The notes under the pieces were generated by a model. The model was not told the DNA's origin. It worked only from the letters and a program-made list of their open reading frames with translations, and searched no databases. Source: Brachypodium distachyon (lineage: Eukaryota > Streptophyta > Magnoliopsida > Poales > Poaceae). Taken from it: a stretch of DNA of 64,000 bases. The DNA is taken from positions 57,191,237 through 57,255,236 of the forward strand of contig NC_016133.3 in NCBI RefSeq assembly GCF_000005505.3. Reading direction: 5' to 3'. Positions 11,201 through 23,300 of the stretch are shown here, one piece after another (position 1 is the first letter of the stretch; each line of letters opens with the position of its first letter). The translations under genes were made by a program, and so were the position numbers.

Positions 11201-13013
11201 TCATTTTCCTTTGAGGTTTTTAGGTGTTATTTTTGGGCCTAGGACATAGCAGCTGTGTAACATCTCTATTTTTGTTTGCACAACAAAATTGTGTTCTCCA
11301 ACAACTTCTATAGCATGTAACATCTCTTCCCACCGAAACTGCCTGCACTGCATGCATGAACCACCAATTCAAGGAGAAGAAGGGAATAGGATCGATCGAA
11401 GACGAAAAAGGAAACCGGCCGTTGTGCGCTCCAACAGCCAAAAACGATCGCAGACCCACATCCATTCCACGGCCGGCCTTGGCCACACGGCAAAGCTAGA
11501 GCCAGGCCGGCCAGCGTGACTCGCATCGCACCTCCGATCCGGTGGCATAATCCCCCCGAAGAACAGAAGAGAAGCGAACCCCGATAGAAACGACGGGATC
11601 TGTATGTGGTGTACGTTGGCACGGCATCGTGGACGCCGATCGATCGGATGGCGTGCGCGGCCGTCGCGGTCAGCCTAGACTGGCTGGCCACCAAGATCAG
11701 GCCAGGCCGATCAGCCAAACCGCGTCGGGGCTTCTCGATCTACTCATCAGACATGAGTGCGCGCTTCGCTTCAGTACTCTGGCTGGGGCCAACACGGTCT
11801 AGCTCGCGCCTTTTCTACTTGTTTCTCTTCTCGGTATGGATCGATCTCCGTCCCGGCAGATCTCGAGTGCACGGCCGGTGAAAAGAAGAAAAAGGCTCGG
11901 CAGTACAGTGCGCGCACCCGGGCCGGAGCCCGGAGCCGTGGATGGACATGGATATATGCTGGCTGGCGATCATCACGATATCGATCACGGGATATATTAG
12001 AATCTGCTGCTTTTGCGTATATGCACGGCTGGTGAGGCGCACCAAATTAAAGTCCACATACACCACTGCATGCTGCCACGCACGTACTGGCGTGCTCGAC
12101 AAGCGATGAGGAGACAGATGCTAGCTGCATGTAGACCCATGCAATGCACGCATGATTTAATTTCCTTTTGTGTCATCGCGCACAGCTGCTCGCAGGCCCG
12201 CGATGTACGTCCTACGCCGGCCGTGGCTTTCCGTCATTAGCTAGCGAGCTGGCGACGTATTAACGTATACGTACTGCTTCTCCACGGGTGGCTTTGAGTG
12301 GGTACTCAAGTTACTTGCGCGTGCATGCACTTTAAATTAACCTTTAGCAAGCGCGTCCTCATAAGATAACTTTGAGTTTGCCATGAAGCGACTGGCAAAA
12401 GACACAGACACAGACCCGGCTCAATTTGGTGTACTTTGTTTCGCTCTCTCGCCAGATGCAAAGTGATCGATCGATCCATCGGACGAGCTAGACCAGTAGT
12501 CGCAATGGCGTTTCAAGATTAAGCAGCTAGCTAGCTAGCGGTAGTCCAGTAGCCGCAATGCATCATGCGTCAGCAAAATTAATCTCAAGCTAGCTAGCCC
12601 GTGGGGCATCGGTCGCCTCCTGGTCCTGGTGCTAGCTTGCAAGCGAAAGGATGCCACAGGTTTTCTCAGCTGCCCTGGACAGCACGGCTGCCGTCCCATC
12701 CGTCTCGAATCGATTGAACAAACGGCCGTGTCGTTCCGGCCATGAACTGAACCTACGGCAAGCGATGTCTGTCTCTGGCTCCATACATGTCGCCATCGTT
12801 ACAAGACAGGCTAGGATCGATCATTAGTGCCCCGAATCATCCGAAACAAATGTGTGTTCATACCAGACGACTCGAGATCAAATCATAGCTCGCAAACCGC
12901 AAGTGCACCACACGGTTATTCGACCAATTTACCACCGCCTATCTATTTCCCCGGAAGATTCTATATGCTCGGGAACCTTCGACGGGAACACGAAGCGGGT
13001 TTAATTCATCATT
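11201..13013. other. Intergenic region, no gene recognised
   Basis: Several open frames of 75-136 codons occur on both strands but none shows a domain or credible splice structure. Local features are short GCTAGC and GATCGATC runs near 12470-12600 and a repeated AGTAG(T/C)CGCAATG word at about 12496 and 12548. Confidence 0.4.
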
Positions 13014-14361
13014 TGTGAGATCGAGATAGGCTATCAGAAGGGGGGTGAATGATTGCGCGGAAGCAAATTAAAAAAAATCTCGAAAATTCAAACCCTAAAT
13101 CACCTTTCTGTCCGTGATAATAAAACAGCCGTAACTTTTGATTGGATGAACCAAAAAATACGTATGAGTATGCAAAAGAGAGGTATTGAAATCATCTAAC
13201 CAACGCAACAAGAATCGGCTCAATTGGACTTACCAATCAAAAGATATAATCAAAGCAGTAGCAGCTGACAGAAAGTTACGAGAATTAATTTATAATCGAT
13301 TTCGAGGAATAACAAGAAAGATGAAGTAATCGCAATCTTTCTTTGATCTTGTGATAAACCTGCAGCAAAGTATTATGAACTCGTGATAAAACTGCACCAA
13401 AGTATTTAGAAAGATCTAGCACGAAGACTCCACAAAGATCCGAGAAGAACAGAGATGACACCGACAACGAATCTCTTTATTGCAACGATGTCGATCGATT
13501 ACAAAAGATGCAACCATGTATCCAAGAACTCTCCAAGAATTGATCTAGATCCAAAGTTCTGACTTCTCTCACGTCCTTGCTAAAACCCTAGTTAGGACGC
13601 CCTCTATTTATAAGGGAAAATTCGCGAGCCTAAATCGAGTCCGAATCCAACACGAACTCTTCTGTCCCGGTCGTTATTCTGCCCGTGGGGCCCACAGAAG
13701 ACCTCGGATTGAGACGACTCCAAAATCAAAGTTGTTCGTCTCGATGACGCGCACAACTTTCATGTGGACCACTTTTCCATCAGACGCCATATTGATGACG
13801 CTACTGTTTAATCTTTAAACAGCTCTTATCCAGCCACGGCTGGACCTACATGTCTTCACGTCGATGCCACTCCATGCCATCAACTCTTTTTGTGATGTTT
13901 TCAAAACTCGACCATCGCGTGTCGAATATCTCCAATACCTTACATCTTCGGTATAAACAACGTACGACAAACCGGTGCTCTTCCGGATCATCGTAGTCTT
14001 CTTCACTTTCATTGTTCCCTCACACGAACGTCCCGCATGACATTGATCCCTCGATCTCAGCTTCTCCCAAGTTTCGTCCCTCGATCCCATCATCGACCAC
14101 GTTCCTCTAACTCGCAACACCTGAAAGCGAACACACAAATAACCAGTACGAGCACAAGTCCATGACTTGACTCAGGATAAGTTTCACACAACTCACGCTA
14201 TATTTTCACATAAGAAACTAATTGATCAACACACCACTAGCAAAGCACTAAGTCCAAACAATATAGAAGTCATCATATAAGTATCAATATTATCCAAAAT
14301 ATCCACATCAATGTTTCACCTAAAACACTTGTCAATGTTACACATCACCTATGATTTCACA
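13014..14361 (-). mobile_element. Solo LTR of an LTR retrotransposon
   Basis: The 1348-bp segment begins TGTGAGATCG and ends GATTTCACA (TG...CA, with TGTGA/TCACA inverted ends). It is flanked on both sides by the identical 5-bp target duplication TCATT (13009-13013 and 14362-14366). Orientation is minus: on that strand it has a promoter-like CTTATAAATAGAGG (around 13607-13620), downstream AATAAAG signals, and a C-rich 3' part containing CATTCACCCCCC close to the terminus, as in many grass copia-type LTRs. No internal domain or second LTR is present, so this is a solo LTR left by recombination between two LTRs. Superfamily assignment to copia is inference. Confidence 0.85.
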
Positions 14362-16100
14362 TCATTCATGCATCGAGAGAAAACGAACCACATAGCTTCA
14401 TTTATTTGCGTGGTTGCTCTTGCACTTGCACCCGGTCGAGAAAAAGGTGTTGCGTGGCTGCGGACGGTTAATTACACATCCAATGTTTGTTCGTGATGCC
14501 AATATCCCGGCCGGCCGCTTTGGCGCTGAAAGGTACGGGAGCCGCGCCACGGCACGCCATTGCGGCCGCCCCCGTCGAAAGCAAACCATCCGTATCAGCA
14601 TCATCGCCAGCAGCAAGCACAGTGGCTAGCAAATATTCCTTCCAAAAGCTTCGGCGCTGGCTGGCCAGTGGTGCCCGTCCCTGTTCACTGGTCCCATAGG
14701 AGGAGATATACTACATTTATGCCCGAATGATCATCGGTCCAGCGGGCGGAGCACGCGTGTGGGATGCGATGAGATGAGATGAGAAGAATAATGTGAGATG
14801 GATGCCAAACAACGGAGAAAGTTGGGGGGGTCTGGTCGTAACGTGCAGCCAAACCCAAGGAGGCCGAAGGGAGAGGCTCCTGTGGGCTGGGCGGTAGTGG
14901 CCCGGATCGGCGAATCGCCTGCCAGATCTCTCGGAAAAAGAAGTCAAGTCGAGATCCTGTATGATGATGATAGAGGACACCGCGACAGCGGCAAAGCCCG
15001 GGAGGGAGTGATCTGCGCGTGCCTTTTCTTTGTTTCTTTCCCTTTTCCTGGTCGTTGTACGGATGATCAGAGATGGATGCTACTACTACTGCTGTGTGCG
15101 TGCTTTCGGTCGAGCACACGACCGATCTGTCTGTCACGGAAGCTTCGGCTGCTCTGTTTTCTTTCTGAGCTGCGTGCGTGGCTGGCCAGGGTTGGGTCGG
15201 GTAGAAGGAGCGTCCGCCTTCTCTGTGCAGTCAGAAATGGGGCAGGAAATTCAGCCTTATTACCGTGATTTTTCTCTAGAGGAAGAAGGTGCTTCGTTTT
15301 TTCTTTTCTTTTTGTTGAGAAACAGGTGATTCGTGATCTCGGACAGGTTGGTTCGGTTTTTCCTCTCCTGACCATTGAAAGCTCTGTTCTACTCTTGTGC
15401 TGATAAGTAGATGGAATTTTGGGCGACAAATTTGTACATTGTGGTCCTGGTTCGTCTCTAGCTCTAGTATGATGTAATCACCGCTCTTAGATTTTGGCGA
15501 TGATTTGTGCGGTCATTCAAAATCTATGAGGTTAAGTTTGTGCAAAATTGACTCTATGGTTTTATCATAAGGACTGAAACTACTACGCGCGTACGATGTA
15601 TCCGTGTCCGACGCTTGTACGTTCGTGATCTGACGGTGAACTGCACTTTCCCTAGTTGCTTGAACGGTTTGATGCAGTGTCGTACAAAAATTGGATAAAA
15701 AATATCGGACGCAGAGCATCGTTCCATGAGGACATAGAGAAGTAGTATCAAGAGAGTGGATCTAAAATGCATGACTTTAATTTATTTATTTTGGATTTTG
15801 CTTTTAATCTTATCAAGAACATCTATTGTCGTTGTTGTTCGTTCCAGTTTGTTAGGTTCTTCTTTTTACTCTTTATTTTTATCGACTTAATAAAATGAGA
15901 TGATTGTTTTTAAGAAAACAAAAACGTCACAATAAATTCAGTTGGAAAAGGGTGCGTTATTCACATGTTTTCGAGAAAGGACGGGCAACACGGTGCTTTG
16001 GAAACGTGTGAATATCCCTTTCTCTATGCAGGAAGCAAATGCCTGAATATATCAAACCAGCCAAATACAGGGCCTATTGCCGAGTGGTGAGAGCAAGGTT
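14362..16100. other. Intergenic region, no gene recognised
   Basis: Open frames of 156 codons (+, 14798-15268) and 150 codons (-, 14685-15137) overlap and neither has a recognisable domain, so both are treated as chance. The part around 14790-15260 is moderately GC-rich. From 15770 the sequence is AT-rich with nothing identifiable. Confidence 0.4.
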
Positions 16101-16231
16101 AAGGTTAATCCTAGTCCTGTGCGTCTGCCTCACATAGTTAACAAGACACCTGCAATTAAAAGAACGGTTAATAAGACACCTGCAGTTAAAAGAAAGGTTA
16201 ATCCTAGTCCTGTGCGTCTGCCTCACATAGT
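16101..16231. repeat. Nested short direct repeats
   Basis: A 38-bp sequence starting AAGGTTAATCCTAGTCCTGT is repeated exactly at 16101-16138 and 16194-16231. Between the copies a second unit of about 37 bp, containing AAGACACCTGCA, occurs twice in tandem. The preceding bases (GCCGAGTGGTGAGAGC) followed by GGTTAATCCTAG loosely resemble the A and B boxes of a tRNA-derived SINE, but this is only suggestive. Confidence 0.6.
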
Positions 16232-17359
16232 AAATGTAAATGCCCATTAGAGAAATTTTTAAATACGGCAAGTCTATCTGAACGCAAGGACAGGAACCAA
16301 AAACAACAATAAAAACATAGCATTTCTAGAATAAGTGTATTTGTTTGCCTCCGAGCCCACAAAGGTAACAAGAAGAGATTCAGCAACAATCACCACATAA
16401 ATATATTTTTATGAACAAAACGGCAGCCAGCCTCCAAGCTCATCAGAATTTGGAAACATACATCAGGCACGATCTGTCAGGTTGAAGCACAACAGGTGGG
16501 AACAAGTACAGACCGAAGAAATGTTTTTATGTTGCCAGTGTAGCTTACAACGGCACCTAACACGGTTACCAAAGTTACAAATCTGGACGGCAAGCAGAAA
16601 ACCAGTCTCAGACCAAAAATATCTGGATCCAACATAAACGAGTTAAATACTAACAACCAAATTTGACTTATTAACTCACTAGTGAACTTCCCATTTGCTG
16701 TCATCTTGACAACATAAACCATGTTAATCTTACATATATCCAAAAGCCTACTGGTTTCATCAAATCGCCCTAAAGCAATCAACAAAAGAAAAAAGAATAA
16801 TCTTGATCTGTGCTATACCGGCTCTCACCATTAACTGCTTCTACTATCTCCAACCCTACAAATAAATGAATCAGACCTTGTTAGATACCAAATGCTTCTT
16901 CCTGCTCCTATGATGCAACAACCATATAGTCGTCCCATTTCCCTTCTTTTCTTCTACAACCAAAAAGGAATGGTAACTCTTTATCTCTCTTTTTGCATAA
17001 CTAAACTATGCATTTGCAAAGGAAGGAATGTACAAAGAAATTTTTACACCCTAAGAAGCAAATCTATATACACAGGTAAGACGCATCTTTGTATAGCCCT
17101 TGGTAGGTGGAGTGCACCCATGTTGTCATTCATCCAAGTGGGGACCAGCTTTTCTAGTCACGACCCCACACCAAACATTCATTCACAATAGCTTGGTTTG
17201 CATCATTCTACAGCTATGTCTGATAGGATTGTTGCTTGTCGGTGATCCTTGCAGCAAAAACACATGCCAGCGCTGTGTACATTTCAGTTATGAACACATG
17301 GCATGCAAACATTTCACCGTTTTCCATCAGAGAAATTAACCATCTTGATCTTAGCTGTC

Positions 17360-20300
17360 CTATCCACCAGGTTCTTGTGGTTCATGGGTCTGTGTATTTT
17401 GTTTCCATGGTTTCTCTTTAGAAAGAGAATCACGGGGGACATACGCATATCCCTTTGGAAGGCGTTGGTTCTGCGTAGAAGCTTGATCAGATGTCATAAC
17501 TAGCTCCTTCTGAAATGTTTCCACCTGCTGCAACATCATGAGTTGTCCATTAGCTTGGTGTCAGAAAGAAGTGGGAAAAAACCTGAAAAGGGCAGTACAA
17601 ACCTTCTTATCTTTTGTCTTCTTTTTTCCATCTTCCAGTTTCTGTAAGGCAGTAACTGGTCTTTGTGGAAGTTGCTTGCCAGCAAGTTGTCCTCTCTCAC
17701 TCAACTTCCGTTTGAACGATATCAACGTCCTTGAGCTATCAGCTGTGTTTCTATCAGCATCTCTGTTATTAAGTGAAAATCTTGTGGTATTTTCCCCAGA
17801 AATAATACTATCCACCGTGACATCGTCAGATCTCTGCAAGGTTCCACTGTATGATTTATTGTTAACCGAAGTAGTGGCAGATTCTGAACTAGCTCCAGGT
17901 GCAAGGTAGGAGAATACAACGGCATCCTTTGTTTTGGCAAGTATGTCATGATCACACAGAACCGTCTCTCTCTGGCATAATACACAGCACAATAAATTAG
18001 TTTACACCATGCATAAGAAAATATCATGACAATCTCTTATGAACAGAAATAATGTAAAAGTGAATTTTAGAACCAGGAATGAAAATAAAACCAAGGATTA
18101 TTCACATTTGTGAACATTTAAATGCACAAAACTCAATAGGCACCGAATAGGATTAATCGAGTAGGTAATGCCAGTGATGGTTGTGGTACAATGTTCATAC
18201 TTTTCTCACACAAAAGGAAGCACACTGATACCGTAGCTATCCCATCTCGTTTGTCATGGAGTTTATTCCTTTATTTTCTCAACAAATGCAATAGCCTATT
18301 GCGCAACTCTCAACAACCTAAAGAAACTTTCCATTCCTTTTAGCTCACGCAGATACGGCAGTTTTTCACTCGCTGATATTTTGTTCATTCATTTTCTCAA
18401 CAAACCAAGTGACCACGTGCACATATCTCAATAAACTGAACAACCATTTCCTCCTTTCTGGAAAGCAAGAGTCAAATAGATACAGCATGCAAAGGCTTGA
18501 AAAGGGCAGTTGACAGTCCAATTGAAACTTTCATGTGCTTGAAGCATGAATATATTGGTGAAAACCATAACAATGCAAATGGCACTCAGCTAGTTAAGGG
18601 TGCATGCAACCGGGATTTTCCCTTTTCACAATAAATACTAATTATTTATTTTTCAGTTACCAGGGGCTGGCTATGCAAAATATCTGAGTACATTTATAAA
18701 ACCTGTTCAAGAGGTGTGTGTTATCTGGGGGTATACTCTACAGGTGCGGGTCTGCGTACTGAGTCGACCAGGGTAATGCCTGATTGGTCAACAGTTCTAG
18801 TTGATTAGGAAACAGAGTCAGTTCATGAACGTAATATAGTTGTATTCTGTTTGGCATCTCTAAGTCATACCTCATTGTAAAATACTAAAATTAGACAGAC
18901 ACGTGAAATCAAGTCAAGGAGTGACATAAAGTTTTTTTCTATCCTAACGCCTTTCTGTCTCTCACTACCCTGCTACCCTTCAACAATGCTGTCCATTACG
19001 CTCAAACGTGTGATCGTCAGATTACAAGCACCTTGAGGTTCGTGCGCATACTCTTCATCAAGCAACCCCAAGTGTACTTTTGGTGCTTGTTCGGTGGCCT
19101 ATACCATGGTCATGTCATCTCGACCAACAGTGTGGCAATGTACAACGACAAGGTTCGTGTAGGCCGGCCTCACAATAGGTTCGCTCCTGGGTCTAGCTCA
19201 TTATTGCCATAAGTCCATTAAAAGAACTCGGCACAATTGCTGCCCTGCTCATCAAGTTATTGAAGAGAAGGAGGGGTGTCATTGGTGTGACGAGGAGACA
19301 GACACTTTTCACTATCTCAAGCACACACTGTGTTGATGCTATAGTTCTACGAATGCTGGACTTCACCTCTCATTTCGTCATCGAGTGCGATACTTCTTGT
19401 TCCGGTTTTCGTGTATTTCTTCATCAAGGTGACAGGCCCTTGGCTTTATAAGACACCATATTGCTCCACACCACAGCAAGCTAGCAGCAAATGAGCTGTA
19501 ACTTATTGGCCTTGTCCATTGCTTACGTGCAACCTACCATGTTCCCCGCGACCATGTGTGCACGACCATGCAAGTGATTGTGTTGTTTATCAACGTAACA
19601 AGACAGACACTCTTTATCTGGCTGGACTGCTTCAACCAGTGCTGATACCTTTTGTCCACTTGGTCTGACATCTCCACTGTATTGAAGCTCTTCCTCGAGT
19701 CCATACCAGATCAGGAATTCTCTCGGTCATGGATTGGTTCTCTAAAGATGCCATTTTAATCCAAAAATGGGCAAGGCCAATATGGGCTCAGCATTTCACC
19801 ATCGAATGGTCAGACTGAGGTAGCAAAAAAGGTTATTGCCATGTATCTTCTCTGCAAGGCAGGAGATAGGCCACGACAGTGCGTGCACTGGCTTCCCTAA
19901 AGGAGAATATTGCTATAATACATCCTACCAGTCCTCACTTCAGGATACACCCCTCAAGGTGGCTTACGATCGCAACCTCCATCCTTGCCTTATCTCTGGG
20001 CCTGGTGAAGCCAAGGTAGCATACGTCCAGATGCTTCGTGAGCATGACCAGTATCCGCAGAAGTACGGGGAATGCCTGCTTGATGCCCAACAACACAGCA
20101 AACATTACTACACAGCACTCCTCCGGACTTGCAGTTTGAGGTAGGCGTGTGGACATGGCTCCGTCTTCATTATCACCAAGCAGTACTGCTAACCGGGCAT
20201 GAGCATGGCAAGCTAGCTGAGCGGTATTACGGGCATCATTAAATTCTGGAGGCGCATAGGTACCGTTCATTGCGCATCATCTTGAACCGCCAGCTGGTAC

Positions 20301-23300
20301 TCACCTGCATGATGTTTGATTGTTTTCCAAATGAATCTTCTTGAAGAAATATCATGGGGCTGCGCCCAAGGAGAACTCTTCCATGGCCGTGACTGAAGAT
20401 GTTGTTCCTTCTCTGACCAAAGTACTTAGCTCCAACCTGTACCACGTGCTCAATCATATCTTCGTTCGGTGGACAGAATCTTCTGCCATGGAAGCAACTT
20501 GGGAGTCATTGGAGGACTTCGTCAAGCAATATCCAAATGTTCAGCTCGAGGAGCTACTTGTCGAGGAAGGGAGAGATGAGGCAAACGTACCATACAGGTG
20601 CAGGTTTGGGCCAGACAAGCCAAGCTAGGGCTGCTGGCCAAGAGTTTGACCCCAGGTAGGATTGCTACGTGTTGGGAGTCCTCAGTCGACCAGATCAAGG
20701 TGATGCCTGATTGGTCAAGAATCGTAGTTGATTAGGAAAATAGCCAGTTTTTAGGTTTTTAGGGAAGTAACAGGTGTGTCCTATTTGGAGTCCGTCAGGC
20801 AGACCTCTTTATAATGAGGCAGCCACGTGAAGTCAAATCAAGGAATAATCGATAGAGTTCTTTGAGTCCCCAATCCCTTGCTGTTTCTCTACACCAGCTA
20901 CCGTTCTCGGACAGCACCACACATCGCACCCAAACGTGTGACCTCTGGACCACAAGAACCGCCTTCAGAAGTCGAGGCTCTATAGTATGCAGCTAGCAAC
21001 AGATGCTGCATGTCAATCATGATCTCACAGTAGACAGCAGCTGAGTACATTTCTGGAAAAAATTTGGTATAAGTGCATATAATTTATATCATCGTTTTCA
21101 AAAATAAGAAAAAAACAGTTGGAGGGAGGAGAACGCCTGCTGGACATCACATTCTGCTGCATGTTACTCGAGGCCAAGAGGCAGCGAATCCGTAAATTGA
21201 TTGATTTCAAAAGTAGTTAGTAGTTATATCGTTCCGTAAATTTACAACATGGCAGCATCATTAAGTAAATCAAACAAAACACCAGACAGATAAGGTTGCT
21301 AACTTTCAGACAATAGTACAGGAAACAAATTTAACATGATGCGTATACGGTCTCATAAACTAGCAATTCAAGTATGATTTGTATCTACTCCTGTGAAGGA
21401 AAAAGGAATTGATTCATAAAGAAAATAACTAGATCAAAGTAGGTAACTTCAAGATACACTTGGACTTTGAAGGCACCAAACAAGAACTAGAATTAATGGC
21501 CGGGCATACCTTGACCTTTTCTCTCTTAATTACCCTCTCGCACAAGAGGCGTAACTTTTCCAACTCAACCTGCAGAATGATTAATTTCCTCAATAAGCAT
21601 TTAATCAATGTTCAATAAAAATGTCTATAGATGTACGTTCTATGATAACATGATTGTATCGCAAGCAAATCTAGTGCATCAATATGCGAGAATCACGTCC
21701 AACACAAAAACAGGTTGTTAACTACTCCCTCCGTCCCATATTAAGTGACTCAAATTTGTCCAAATATGGATGTATCTATGCCTAAAAAGCGTCTACATAC
21801 ATGTAATAGAAAGTCACTTAATATGGGACGGAGGGAGTATTAGCATGCAGCGCACCACCATAAATTGAGCCAGCAGGTACATCTCAGCTTTTCAATCATC
21901 TTTCAGATAAAATTTTCACCTCAACATGATAAGATATAAATGCTACTACCTCTGTTCCTAAAAATAAGGCGTTTTGGTAGGACATAACAACTGACATGAA
22001 GCGCCCGATCTGGCAGCTCGTGTCCAGAGGCTTCAGGTGAGATGGCTGTCTAGGTCAAGCAATGGCGAAGCCCTCCAAGTCGAGCGGCAGAGCTTCTGCG
22101 GTAGGCCATGCAGCGGCACGTCAGGGTGTGGGCTAGCCAGTGCCTTCCCCGACGAGCATCCATGCAGGAGCACCAGAGGAGTCTGGTATCCACCGTGTCG
22201 TCACATGCGTGATGCGTGTCCGGGTCTGAGTTTCCCAGGTCTGGCTGCCAGTGTGCTGGAGCAGGACGGCCATGCGGCCAAAGTGCAAGTCTGCATCGCA
22301 GGTCATTGCCGTCCAAGTGTGAGGGATGGCTTGGCTAGGGCTGGGCTGGTCAGTCTGGCAATGGGGATCACCCAGTTGGGCAAGATGGCCAGTAGTTGTC
22401 ACTGTCGGTGCTCCCATGCGTCGTGGCACCGGCCAGCAGCAGCGCTGTATGTGGCCGATGCTGGCGCACGCAAGGTGTGGCTGTGGTCCCCATCTACCTG
22501 GAGTGCAGTGCTGTTGCAGTGCACCAGTGGCCTGTCTCTTTCCTGGAACCTCACAGTGGGATTGCGCAACAAGGTCATGGTTTCAGTCTTGGAAGGTACG
22601 AACGACGTCCCACGACGTGCAGCACTGATTGGCCTCCGTTGGTAGGGAATCGGCTAACAAAAGTGATGGGCTTATGCAATTGACGTTGCTATCGGGAGGC
22701 TGCTGCTGCATGTCGGCAGCATTGCCACGGATTTGGCTGAGGCCAGGGCAGTAGGTCATGCATCACCCGAGTGGGCCATGGTTGGTGGCTCGCTGGACTT
22801 TGGGGCACATGTCTTGGCTATGGCAAACAGTTTCTTGGTGGTGCTGGTGGACAATAGGCGTTGCGGTTCTAGTTGGCATTGGCAGTAGTTAGTGGAGGAA
22901 CTCAAGCCATGGTGTGGCCCGGACGACCGTGTTGGCGGTGTCTGGGTGCATCTGCAATGCGAGGATGATGTCCGGCTTGTTGCGGTTCAGTTGTCTGCGT
23001 TGTGGGGCAGCAGAGAAGGGATCTGCACTCTCATCTGGACATTTCGTGCGCTCTTCTCGAGATAGCCAGACCAGGCATAGTCAATACCGGTGAGGTGCTT
23101 GGTCACCCTTCTACAGCGGGGACGTTTCTGGTGATGGCATGGGGCTGGCGATTCACTATTGTTGCAGTCGCCGTGCCTCATAAGTTGGTGTGGCCCAGTT
23201 CCGCCCTTTTCTGCGGAGTTGGATCCTCTTTTCCCGCAGTGGGGGTTTCAGTTGCTGTTCGACTTCTAGGCATGCAGATGGTTCCCAAAACTAGTGTTTT

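Noticed and set aside
11308..11718. 136-codon minus-strand frame
   Set aside because: No domain, unusual composition, and no neighbouring coding exon; probably chance in a GC-richer patch.
12827..13018. 63-codon plus-strand frame beside the solo LTR
   Set aside because: It runs into the LTR terminus at 13014 and has no family signature.
14685..15268. Overlapping open frames of 150-156 codons on both strands
   Set aside because: Neither encodes a known motif, the two contradict each other, and no splice or promoter evidence supports either.
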